Source of the DNA: Lachnospiraceae bacterium
Lineage (GTDB): Bacteria; Bacillota; Clostridia; Lachnospirales; Lachnospiraceae
Length of the DNA stretch: 44,127 bases
Direction: 5' to 3'
NCBI GenBank assembly: GCA_024682555.1
Contig: JAIKZD010000082.1
Location: 1-44,127, forward strand
Shown: positions 1-7,807 of the stretch, piece by piece
Numbering within the stretch: position 1 is the stretch's first letter
How the letters are laid out: every line of letters starts with the position of its first letter
Position numbers and translations under genes: made by a program
Notes under the pieces: generated by a model
Database searches by the model: none
The model's input: the letters and a program-made list of their open reading frames with translations, nothing else
What the model was told of the DNA's origin: nothing

Positions 1-765
1 AAAGCTTACTTCAGAATCCCCGACCTTTATAGACCGGGATGATCTTTCCTGTACGGAATCCTTTATATCCTTCTTATCTATCGCATACTTTTTGATCTCA
101 CGCCCGGTGGTGTCCTTAAAATAGACATTATCCTTACCTTCGTTCTTAAAATACGGAAGCTCATCTATTCTGTAAGACTTCTTTGTGATATCGATCTTTT
201 CTCCGGCATCTCTCATGTCCGCATCCATGTATCCGCAGTAAAATATCGCCCCGCGGTAATCTTCGGGACAGGTCAGACTGAGCGTAACGCTGTGTATCTG
301 ATCCTTTTCCACCTTCATTTCCGAGCTGTATGACACATCAAACTCCTCAGCACCGGCAGATTCCAGGCAGATTCCCGTATCCCGGTCAAAGGCACTGAAC
401 CAGGCGATAAGGCTGTACTCATCATCTATGCCTGATGTATCCACAAAAAAAGTGCCCTTTATCGTTCTGTAGCCGGGTTTTGACGCATCTCCTTCTTCTA
501 TACTGAATTCAACAGGAAAATCCACGTCTTTTACATACTCATCCGTTTCGATATCAACTACGGCCGATCTCATGACAAATGCGGTCTCCGTGCTTTCGGT
601 AAGGTCGAAATCATCAAAAAAGGATTTGTCTTCAGGTTCAAATGAAGCAGCAAGCACCCTGTTTACGGGAAACACATCCTTTACAAACGGAGTACCTGAC
701 CCTGAAACACACATTGCCAAAGCAAGCGCCAATGATATGGTTACTTTTAAGAGCCTGTTCTTCAT
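1..765 (-). CDS. Secreted protein of unknown function, 3' part beyond the window edge
   Basis: The reading frame is open from an ATG at 765 to the window edge, giving 255 codons without a stop. The start is fixed by a GGAGG-type Shine-Dalgarno just upstream (about 771-778). Residues 1-40 look like a Sec signal peptide: MKNR, then a long Leu/Ala/Val stretch, with a likely cleavage site after the VLAA segment. The mature part is acidic and beta-rich. A segment with FDRxTG, LTCPExYxG and IDExPxF closely parallels the C-terminal extracellular domain of the zinc-ribbon protein at 5888-7495, so I infer that the two are paralogous extracellular domains. It is the last visible gene of a minus-strand run of envelope proteins. 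I do not recognise a named family. Confidence 0.75.
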   Translation of the reverse strand, partial: MKNRLLKVTISLALALAMCVSGSGTPFVKDVFPVNRVLAASFEPEDKSFFDDFDLTESTETAFVMRSAVVDIETDEYVKDVDFPVEFSIEEGDASKPGYRTIKGTFFVDTSGIDDEYSLIAWFSAFDRDTGICLESAGAEEFDVSYSSEMKVEKDQIHSVTLSLTCPEDYRGAIFYCGYMDADMRDAGEKIDITKKSYRIDELPYFKNEGKDNVYFKDTTGREIKKYAIDKKDIKDSVQERSSRSIKVGDSEVSF

Positions 766-840
766 TGCTTCCTTCCTCCCTTTCCGCATTATCTGTAACA
801 TTATCCGTCATGCTTCTTGCTGTCCCGGATGAATGCCGTA

Positions 841-1827
841 TCACCCCGCAAGTTTCTGCATAGCCAGAGCCCTTATTATCTTCATGATGAGCTCAACGAT
901 CCTGTCAATGTATTCATCGGAAAGCGTAAGACCCAGATCCTTAAGCGCCTGTCTTACGATCTCCTCGATCTCGGCTTTCGAGCCCGGATTCTTTGTGATG
1001 ATCTCTTTCTTGATTAAAGCTATGAGCTTTGCGGCATCATCTTTTGAGTTTAGCTTGTCAGCTATGTCTCCTGTGGTTATCAGCTCATCCACCGCCGCAT
1101 CCACAACATCATCCGATATCTGTACCCCGGATACTCTCTCATAGGCCTTGACTGCGCCTATAAGCGCTGCCGTTCCCGAGATATCAAAAGGCCCTGCTAC
1201 TATTATTTCCGCATCGTTTACCCCTGCCGTCATAAAAGCATTCTTATACATTTCAGGTGTACAGTAATTAATGTTCTTTGTGGTAACATCAACACCGTGT
1301 CCTTTTTCGGCCGGCTTCACAAGCACGGAAGACAGGGCGTTCTTACCGATCTTTGCGGGATCGATATAACTGTCCAAAAAGGCATGTTCCTCTTCATTGG
1401 TCACATACACCACATCGCTCTCTTCAAGATCCTCCCCGGATATCTCCATTAACGAAAGCACCGTGGCAAGCTGTTCATCTGTAAGATTTTTACCAAGGGC
1501 CACATAATTCTTTGAAGATCCGGGCATTTCAGGCGTTTTAACTGATTCTGTGCTGTCCGGTTCTTTTTCGTTTTCCGGCTTCCCGTCATCTGATTTCCCG
1601 GCCCATTTTCCGGTTCCGGCCTTTCCCGATTTGCGGGAGCCTCCGGACTTGTCGTTTTCCTCTTCAGGCTGTTCCGCGTCATTTTCGGACAGTTCCTCTG
1701 CCGCCTGATCCTTATATTCCCGGGGATCCGTGTTTACATCATACAGATCTGCCCGGTCACCGCAGGCCGAAAGAAGAGCCGCCAGCAATACAGAGAGCAG
1801 CAGTACAGCATTTTTTTTCACATTCAT
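841..1827 (-). CDS. DUF1002-family lipoprotein
   Basis: Predicted lipoprotein of 328 residues. I chose the ATG at 1827 because a GGAAGG motif sits about 8 nt upstream; the ATG at 1833 would leave almost no spacing, although the frame stays open to 1872. Residues 1-22 form a signal peptide with lipobox L19-S20-A21-C22. Residues about 25-105 are a disordered, Asp/Glu/Lys/Gly-rich linker. The rest begins with YVALGKNLTDEQLATVLSLM and continues with TPEMYKNAFMTAGV and AEIIVAGPFDISGTAAL, which is the hallmark sequence of the DUF1002 family (PF06207, relatives of Bacillus YpuA). The function of that family is not established. The gene sits between two other exported proteins and is probably a cell-surface protein. 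Confidence 0.85.
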   Translation of the reverse strand: MNVKKNAVLLLSVLLAALLSACGDRADLYDVNTDPREYKDQAAEELSENDAEQPEEENDKSGGSRKSGKAGTGKWAGKSDDGKPENEKEPDSTESVKTPEMPGSSKNYVALGKNLTDEQLATVLSLMEISGEDLEESDVVYVTNEEEHAFLDSYIDPAKIGKNALSSVLVKPAEKGHGVDVTTKNINYCTPEMYKNAFMTAGVNDAEIIVAGPFDISGTAALIGAVKAYERVSGVQISDDVVDAAVDELITTGDIADKLNSKDDAAKLIALIKKEIITKNPGSKAEIEEIVRQALKDLGLTLSDEYIDRIVELIMKIIRALAMQKLAG

Positions 1828-1893
1828 AAGCATATCCTTCCCGGAAACCCGCGGTTTCCCCGGCAAATACACAGGGAAAGCAAACGGGCTGTC

Positions 1894-3636
1894 CTATCCC
1901 ACATAGAAAAGTACTTCAAAGAGTTCATCCGCGGGAACCCCGTCCACACTGCACGGATATTCGGTTGAGGTGATATTGAGCCTTACGATGGTGTCATCCG
2001 AAATGACCGCATCAACATAGGTTTCACCATCGGTGGCATAGAGGACAAATTCCTCGCCTGCCTTTATGGTCTCTTTTTCGCTTATCACATTTCCGTCCCT
2101 GTCGACAATGTCACAGGTGATGTCTTCTTTTGAGGTAAGATTATCATCAAAATCCAGGTTCTTTATCATGAATCTGTCATCGGATACCGGCATTCCGTCT
2201 TCACCGGGATGATAGGTCCTCACACCATAGAAGGTCGCAAGGATATAGAATATTTCATCCAGTTCCATATTTTCCGGATCGGTGATGGTGTTTCGCTCAA
2301 AGTATTCCGTATTATCATCATCAAAATAAATATAATCAAGATATGCCCTGTCCGAAGCCTTCGGAACTCCCGAATTCAGATCAAAAACAAAGAACTCCCT
2401 GTGATCGTCATATACAAAGCCCTCGGTATATAAATACTGTCTTCCGTCCTTAAGCCTTATATAATGGCTCTTATACAGTCCGGGTTCTATCCACAGATCG
2501 TCTCCGATGGTATCGCAGTCTCCGTTAACATATACACTTACGGCATTTATATAATCCTCGGAGTATTCAAAATCAGCCCTGAGCTGGTCATTTTCCCCGT
2601 CGCCGTCTATATCAAAGATATCGGTCATGCCGGTAAAATCAAATATAAAACTCTTCTCTTCATCACCAGGCAGATAGTCGGGATTGAAAACCTTCGGGTA
2701 TTCATCGTATCCGATCACAACCTGCTGTGAGCCGTAGGCATAAGCCGCCAGTTCATAAGGGCCGAAATAGAACTGTATACCGTCCGGTATAAGTGTCCAA
2801 TTATATGGACATATATAATCTTCGTAATTTTCTTCGTCACCACTGTCATATTCGTTCGCATCCGAAACATAGTGTGACAATGATTCTCCAAGGTCAAAGA
2901 ATGTCTCTTCGTCATATTTTTCCAGAAGCTTTTCACTCAACGCATCCTTAAGCCCGCTGTCATCCGGGATAATATCGGAAAGCATCAGCTCTTTTCCCGT
3001 ACTGACATCAAAGGTATGGCCGGTTTCCGAATAGAGCCCGTGTGCGCCGCCGGTATAGGAATCCCAGCCCTGCGCATAACTGAAGACCTTTTCATCGATC
3101 CTTCTTATAAGTACGACGGAATCGTTATTATATGAACCATAGTCAAAAAAATCCGGTGAGTCGTTATAGTGTTCCTTTGCAGCCTCCACCAGTTCCTTAT
3201 TGTGTTCCTTAACGGACTCTATGTACTCATCGGCAAGGGTATCAAGAGTCTTTTTAAGCTCCGGGAAAAGATCCCCGCTTTCAGGTGCTAGGACCGGGAT
3301 CTCGCAGCTGCTTCTGAATATCATCTTCTCATGATCATCCGAATAACCGTAATCAACCACGGAGCGGACGTTTATCTTCGGGATCCTGCTTGTTTCCGGA
3401 TCCGATATACTTTCATCCTCATCATCGGAAGTGTCCGATGTATCCTGATCCTTGACTTCGGACGGATCAGTATCACCATTCTCGTAGGCGTCAATAAGGG
3501 CCGATTTTTCCTCATCGGAAAGATCCTCGAATTCTTCCATTACGCTCATGATCTCGGACTGATCCGAGCAGGCCGTCAGCGAAAACACAAGTGTTCCCGC
3601 AATCAGCACACCAATAACTCTCTTTAAGGATTTCAT
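1894..3636 (-). CDS. Large lipoprotein with DUF4163/DUF3298-like (RsiV/PdaC-type) domain
   Basis: 580-residue lipoprotein. It has a signal peptide with lipobox L20-T21-A22-C23, then an acidic linker rich in Asp, Ser and Thr up to about residue 85. From about 95 to 340 the pattern YAQGWDSYTGGAHG, TFDVSTGKELMLSDII, LIPDGIQFYFGPYELAAYA and QQVVIGYDEY matches the DUF4163 plus DUF3298 pair found in RsiV and PdaC. Residues about 345-580 form a further beta-rich region that begins with an EF-hand-like IDGDGENDQ loop. A GGGAGG ribosome site precedes the ATG. In known relatives this domain pair can bind lysozyme or peptidoglycan, but that function cannot be read from this sequence. Its neighbours suggest an envelope role. 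Confidence 0.78.
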   Translation of the reverse strand: MKSLKRVIGVLIAGTLVFSLTACSDQSEIMSVMEEFEDLSDEEKSALIDAYENGDTDPSEVKDQDTSDTSDDEDESISDPETSRIPKINVRSVVDYGYSDDHEKMIFRSSCEIPVLAPESGDLFPELKKTLDTLADEYIESVKEHNKELVEAAKEHYNDSPDFFDYGSYNNDSVVLIRRIDEKVFSYAQGWDSYTGGAHGLYSETGHTFDVSTGKELMLSDIIPDDSGLKDALSEKLLEKYDEETFFDLGESLSHYVSDANEYDSGDEENYEDYICPYNWTLIPDGIQFYFGPYELAAYAYGSQQVVIGYDEYPKVFNPDYLPGDEEKSFIFDFTGMTDIFDIDGDGENDQLRADFEYSEDYINAVSVYVNGDCDTIGDDLWIEPGLYKSHYIRLKDGRQYLYTEGFVYDDHREFFVFDLNSGVPKASDRAYLDYIYFDDDNTEYFERNTITDPENMELDEIFYILATFYGVRTYHPGEDGMPVSDDRFMIKNLDFDDNLTSKEDITCDIVDRDGNVISEKETIKAGEEFVLYATDGETYVDAVISDDTIVRLNITSTEYPCSVDGVPADELFEVLFYVG

Positions 3637-3744
3637 CTTCTTTTTCCTCCCTTTGTGTAAAAATCCCCGGAATCTTTCCCTTTTAATCCTCGATCATTTA
3701 ATCCTCGGTCAGATTCTGAGTTTCCGGGAATTCTTATATATTAT

Positions 3745-3769
3745 CAGCCCGGACAGATGATCCGGGCTG
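3745..3769. repeat. Perfect stem-loop, 8-bp arms
   Basis: The inverted repeat CAGCCCGG / CCGGGCTG has a 9-nt loop and lies 13 nt 5' of the lipoprotein-side intergenic region, just beyond the stop of the membrane protein gene at 3782. It lacks a U-tract on either strand, so it is at best a weak terminator or an mRNA 3'-end stabiliser. Confidence 0.5.
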
Positions 3770-3781
3770 TATATGCATGAT

Positions 3782-4390
3782 TCATTTTATTTCTGCATTA
3801 ATGCAATGCGATCTGACGAACTGCTCCACAAAATCAAAATCAGCATCGTCGACATAGATCTGGTTATGGGACATGGGTTGGTTTACATAAATCGTGTTCT
3901 TGTTTCTGTTTACCCTGACCTTTGTAACATCTTTCCAGGTCGATATGGAAGACTGTTTTGAAGCGGCCAGAAGTCCCTGCCCCGCACCGGTTATGTTTCC
4001 CGTAAGGACGCCGGCAAATGTTGCGATCCATGCAAGACCCTGTGCCCTGTCAAACTGCCTTGGCATCTGGCAGTGAACCACCTTTTCATCATCCATTTCA
4101 AACAGCACAATGTATTTCCATCCGTAAACTGCTGCCAGAATGAAATAGGCAATAACCCCGATCAAAAGAAACGCTAGGATTATGATCGCAAACACACCGG
4201 TGGTCTTAAGGAAATCGTCAAAGCCGTTCCCGTCAAAAAGTGCGAGGCCTCCGATGAAGAGATATACGATCCCGAATGAGATAAGCAACACTTTATAAAC
4301 CGCAAATAGCAGCACGGGGTTTTTTAACATCGGAAACTCATACATCCAGTGGTATACACCATCATCGCTTCGCACCATGTTTTCGGTCAC
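3782..4390 (-). CDS. Small membrane protein of unknown function
   Basis: About 202 residues from the GTG at 4390, which has AAGGAG 9 nt upstream (4400-4405). The frame also has an ATG at 4429, but no ribosome site precedes that one. Two hydrophobic segments follow each other: the first is LLFAVYKVLLISFGIVYLFI and the second FAIIILAFLLIGVIAYFIL. After them comes a cytoplasmic, mixed alpha/beta tail containing a Gly/Ala-rich stretch and WKDVTKVRVNRNKNTIYV, which resembles a PH-like strand pattern. It starts just after the zinc-ribbon gene at 4436 and is probably cotranscribed with it. I do not recognise the family; a partner for the zinc-ribbon membrane protein is a guess from position. Confidence 0.72.
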   Translation of the reverse strand: MTENMVRSDDGVYHWMYEFPMLKNPVLLFAVYKVLLISFGIVYLFIGGLALFDGNGFDDFLKTTGVFAIIILAFLLIGVIAYFILAAVYGWKYIVLFEMDDEKVVHCQMPRQFDRAQGLAWIATFAGVLTGNITGAGQGLLAASKQSSISTWKDVTKVRVNRNKNTIYVNQPMSHNQIYVDDADFDFVEQFVRSHCINAEIK

Positions 4391-4435
4391 AGGCTCACTC
4401 TCCTTCCGCATCTTTTGATGCTTTTTCATTTATCT

Positions 4436-5785
4436 TTAGTGCTTGTTCATTTCCCTCTTTATCTTCATCGCCTTGAAGCCGCCGATATGCTGCTCTTCCT
4501 CTATGGTCAGTTTCAACGGATTGGTTATATAGCCTGAGGCCATCGAAGCTTTGGATACGGACTTCATGCTGCTGTACATCACAAATCCGGTAATGAAGGT
4601 AATCACTAATCCGGCAATAACGGAAGACGAAAGATCGGTCCCGAAAAGACCCGTCATGGCAAACATAATGACTAGAAACAGCGGAATACATACCGACAGA
4701 AGCTTCCCCGCACTTACCGGAAGATCACCTATCATCTTGCCGGTCTGGCCGTTCATGGCAAATTTATAGGTCTTGTCCTTCCATTTCGTAACCAAAAGCC
4801 ACACAGGTAAAAGAGCATATTTTGTGCTCTCACCCTCAAACCGGGTATTTACATCCGCCTTTTCTATACCGTCATGCTTAATGGATTTTCTGACCTGATC
4901 CTTGATGCTGCCTTCTGCTCTGTCGTGTGCCCTTTTCTTGCAGTCCTCCTCCGATACATCATATCTTTCCGCCATGAAACCCGGCAGATATACCATTGAG
5001 AAATCCTTGAGCTCCTCAAGCTTATAGGGCTCCACCGAATCCATCATGTTATCATCCATACGCTTGGATGCATCGGCAGGCACGTTCTTATAATCCAGAT
5101 ATCCCTGTCTCCTGACCTGATATCTGTCGGTTATATGCTTGTTTCCCTTGCTGTCCTCTTCCTCATCATATGCGACATAATTGCCGTCAAGATGAACTCT
5201 CCCGGAAAACATCCAGAAGGGTACATATACTCCCTGGATCTCCTCCACATGGTTATCCGTCTTAAAGGATTTGGGAAGCAGGAATCTCTTATAATAAAAT
5301 GATTTATACTTTTCCTCTGCCTGATCCTTGGTATGAGCAAAAGGAATGATATAATCGGGCTTTATGGAACCGGAGAACTGTGCCTCCACTATGGTCTGGT
5401 TGCCGCAGTAGGGACATCTCATTACCGCAGTTGTCTGATCTGCCAGAAGCTCCGCTCCGCAGGTTGAACAACTGTAGGATTTCATTTCCCCGTCATTAAA
5501 CTCTACCGGTGCATATTCCCTGGTAACGGCCTTATTTGCATTTCCCGCAGCACCGGCTCCGGTGATTCCGCTTGTCCCGGTGGCTCCGTTCTGCGCGTTT
5601 GCAGAGGCTTCGGGCTTTTTACCTGTCTTTTTTGCCCATTCTGCCTCAACCTCCTCGGGGGTATACAGCATATCGCAATACTGACACTTAAGCTTTCCTT
5701 CTTTCGGATCAAACAAAAGCTCTCCGCCACAGGCCGGGCAGGTTGATGCCGTTGTCTTATCCTTCTTCCATTCGTTGTTCTGCAT
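4436..5785 (-). CDS. TFIIB-type zinc-ribbon membrane protein
   Basis: 449 residues. A first zinc ribbon lies near residues 16-40 (CPACGG...CQYC), followed by a low-complexity Ala/Gly linker. A second ribbon lies near 105-130 (CSTCGAELL...CPYCGNQT). The central part (IIPFAHTKDQAEEKYKSFY, VYVPFWMFSG, YLPGFMAERYDV) belongs to a family common in clostridia and annotated only as TFIIB-type zinc-ribbon protein. Near the C-terminus two hydrophobic stretches (LLSVCIPLFLVIMFAMTGLF and SSVIAGLVITFITGFVMY) indicate membrane insertion. A ribosome site AAGGAG is present 11 nt upstream of the ATG. It lies directly downstream of another zinc-ribbon protein gene, suggesting a shared process. Function unknown; DNA binding should not be assumed. 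Confidence 0.82.
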   Translation of the reverse strand: MQNNEWKKDKTTASTCPACGGELLFDPKEGKLKCQYCDMLYTPEEVEAEWAKKTGKKPEASANAQNGATGTSGITGAGAAGNANKAVTREYAPVEFNDGEMKSYSCSTCGAELLADQTTAVMRCPYCGNQTIVEAQFSGSIKPDYIIPFAHTKDQAEEKYKSFYYKRFLLPKSFKTDNHVEEIQGVYVPFWMFSGRVHLDGNYVAYDEEEDSKGNKHITDRYQVRRQGYLDYKNVPADASKRMDDNMMDSVEPYKLEELKDFSMVYLPGFMAERYDVSEEDCKKRAHDRAEGSIKDQVRKSIKHDGIEKADVNTRFEGESTKYALLPVWLLVTKWKDKTYKFAMNGQTGKMIGDLPVSAGKLLSVCIPLFLVIMFAMTGLFGTDLSSSVIAGLVITFITGFVMYSSMKSVSKASMASGYITNPLKLTIEEEQHIGGFKAMKIKREMNKH

Positions 5786-5887
5786 GATGTTTTACTCTCC
5801 TTATAATCTCCCTATATTTTTTTAATTTTTCGGTTTTCCTGATTTTATTTGTCTGCGGGCCTTGTAAAATCCCGCATCTTCTGTTTT

Positions 5888-7495
5888 TTATTTGTCGCTT
5901 TCGGTGAAATACAGATACTCATGTCCGTTTGTATCAAAGCAGGGCTGTTCATCGATCCTGAGGAGTCTTCCCCGGGACTTAGTATCTGCGATCTCCTTAT
6001 CCAACTCCACACTATTATATCCTATCTGGAATACCGTCCCGTCATACCACTCCGGACAGGTAACTATAGTTGTAGTGTAGCCGTAGCGGTCATCGGAATC
6101 GCTTTCAAATTCTGTTTTTACGTCAAAGTCTTTACCGGCTCCACCGCCTGATATGTGTACGAATCCTTCATCATCCGTATCCACACTATCATCAAATTCA
6201 AGCCAGGTCCCTGTATATCTGTCAAAAACGGTATACCAGAAATACGGATTTGCGCTTTCATCAAACACGTCCAGATCAAAGCGGCATTCAAAGATAACCT
6301 CCTTGAATCCATCCTTTACGCCATCGCGGTTCTCTCTGGTCTCTATATTGGCCTTCAGACTGATCTCTTCCGTATCTTCATCCATTGAAACAAGCATTGT
6401 CTTAAAGGTAAAATCACCCTGAGGGGTTACCTTAAGACCTGCAGATGAGAAATAGTCGGACCGTTTCTTAGCCCAGGGATCATCGGCCTTATCTGTGTCA
6501 TTCGTATCGGTGTCCGTCTTTGCATCAGCATTGGTATCAGGGTCAGCATCAGCATTGACATCGGCATCAGCTTCCGTATCTATATCATCTTTAATTCCGT
6601 CAAGGATATACTGGTCGGGGTTTTCCGCTGTCTCTCCCGTCTTGCCCGTTTCATCGGTCTTTCCGGTTCCCTCGGTCTTTCCGGATCCTTCCGTCTTTCC
6701 GGTTTCGTCCTTAATATCGGTTTCCGTTACCGCCTGGTCAGTAACATCAGCATCGGTATCTTTATCATGTTTGAGAAATCCCGGCTTTACAAAGCCGAGT
6801 ATAAGAAACAGTATAAGAAGAACAGCAACTGCAAAAATGATAAGACCCTTTCCGCCTTTCTTTCCTCCCTCGCTTTCCCTTATACGCTTTTCATTGGCGA
6901 TCTGCATTGCCATCTGTGAGGTGGCATTGCCCGGACGGTTCTGGGAAGGACCGGTAAAACTGTCTACCCTCTGTCTCCTGGCATTCGGCTGCTGCATATT
7001 CGGCTGTGCCCCGGTCTGCTGCCCGTACTGAGGCGAGCCCGCCTGCCTGTTATTCCCGAAGGCCCCGGTCTGCTGGCCATGCTGAGCTGCGCCCGCCGGC
7101 GGTGCATGGCGGACACTCATGGTCTTATTAAGGGGATCATCATCAAATGTTGGGGTAAGAGGTATCACATTTCCGGCCTGAGATCCCGCATTTGCATTTC
7201 CCGAAGAAGCCGCAGGCTTAGCATGGCGGACACTCATTGTCTTATCAAGCTGGTCTGCATCGGGAAGACTACGCAACGGATCTGATGCCGCACCGGCCCC
7301 CATTCCCATAGCTGCACCGACTCCTGTGGAAACTCCAATCCCTGCATTTCCGCCCACATCTGCATTATTCACGGGACCATCAATGGCCGGCCCGGGCGCA
7401 GGGGGAACATCCGCCTGACAAGCCGGGCATACAGTCACTCCCGGAGGTACTATCGTTCCGCAGTATTCACATATTCTCTGACCATTTACAGACAT
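5888..7495 (-). CDS. Zinc-ribbon single-pass membrane protein with two KTMSVRH motifs, candidate kinase substrate
   Basis: 535 residues. Residues 9-26 hold a zinc ribbon (CEYC...CPAC). Residues 30-215 are disordered and rich in Gly, Ala, Gln and Asn, with two near-identical motifs, LDKTMSVRHA (residues 83-92) and LNKTMSVRHA (122-131), each preceded by acidic residues. Residues about 217-236 form one transmembrane helix. Then come an Asp/Thr-rich spacer (about 240-345) and a C-terminal extracellular domain with FDRYTGTWLEF, TCPEWYDG and IDEQPCF, which is shared with the secreted protein at 1-765. The topology would put the Thr motifs in the cytosol next to the kinase encoded immediately upstream, and the sensory or binding domain outside. 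That makes it a good candidate phospho-substrate or receptor; this role is inferred, not shown. Confidence 0.82.
   Translation of the reverse strand: MSVNGQRICEYCGTIVPPGVTVCPACQADVPPAPGPAIDGPVNNADVGGNAGIGVSTGVGAAMGMGAGAASDPLRSLPDADQLDKTMSVRHAKPAASSGNANAGSQAGNVIPLTPTFDDDPLNKTMSVRHAPPAGAAQHGQQTGAFGNNRQAGSPQYGQQTGAQPNMQQPNARRQRVDSFTGPSQNRPGNATSQMAMQIANEKRIRESEGGKKGGKGLIIFAVAVLLILFLILGFVKPGFLKHDKDTDADVTDQAVTETDIKDETGKTEGSGKTEGTGKTDETGKTGETAENPDQYILDGIKDDIDTEADADVNADADPDTNADAKTDTDTNDTDKADDPWAKKRSDYFSSAGLKVTPQGDFTFKTMLVSMDEDTEEISLKANIETRENRDGVKDGFKEVIFECRFDLDVFDESANPYFWYTVFDRYTGTWLEFDDSVDTDDEGFVHISGGGAGKDFDVKTEFESDSDDRYGYTTTIVTCPEWYDGTVFQIGYNSVELDKEIADTKSRGRLLRIDEQPCFDTNGHEYLYFTESDK
7103..7249. repeat. 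Two near-identical 29-bp direct repeats inside the 5888-7495 gene
   Basis: Copies at 7103-7131 and 7221-7249 share GCATGGCGGACACTCAT and then differ at only two positions. They encode the duplicated KTMSVRHA motif. The flanking codons differ, so the conservation is confined to the motif. Confidence 0.85.
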
Positions 7496-7807
7496 ATTCC
7501 TGATCCTTCCATAAAATTATTACCGGCTTCCCGGCAGCAACCCATTTCGCTGCCCGCCTTTTTTCCACTTGCCTTAACGTTACATATTCTCACACTCATT
7601 CACTCCGCGATGCTTACTTCAGTGCCGGATATCTCGACGTTTCATCATTGTCTGCGCTCAATCCCATACCATTTCCGATGATCACAAGTCTGAAATTTTG
7701 TGGAAAATGGTACTAATCCCGAAGCTTTATGAATTTAGTATGACTTTGACTAAGAAATCCGGGTTTGAACAATTGCAGGGCGATATACTGCCCTAAGCAT
7801 TTTTCTA
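7496..7807. other. 312-bp non-coding gap between the kinase and zinc-ribbon genes
   Basis: No convincing gene was found. The gap holds a stem-loop at 7533-7554 (GGCAGC/GCTGCC arms) in the leader of the 5888-7495 gene. It also holds an imperfect inverted repeat at 7667-7712 (TACCATTTCC / GGAAAATGGTA) and a hairpin at 7774-7793 (GCAGGGC / GCCCT) just beyond the kinase stop, which is a weak terminator candidate. A short protein-like frame on the minus strand (7614-7685) has no ribosome site. A separate promoter for the 5888-7495 gene is likely here, but no strong -35/-10 pair could be picked. Confidence 0.6.

Noticed and set aside
6495-7031. Ser/Val-rich open frame on the plus strand (178 codons)
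   Set aside because: It is the antisense of the Asp/Thr-rich spacer of the zinc-ribbon protein; its low complexity follows from that.
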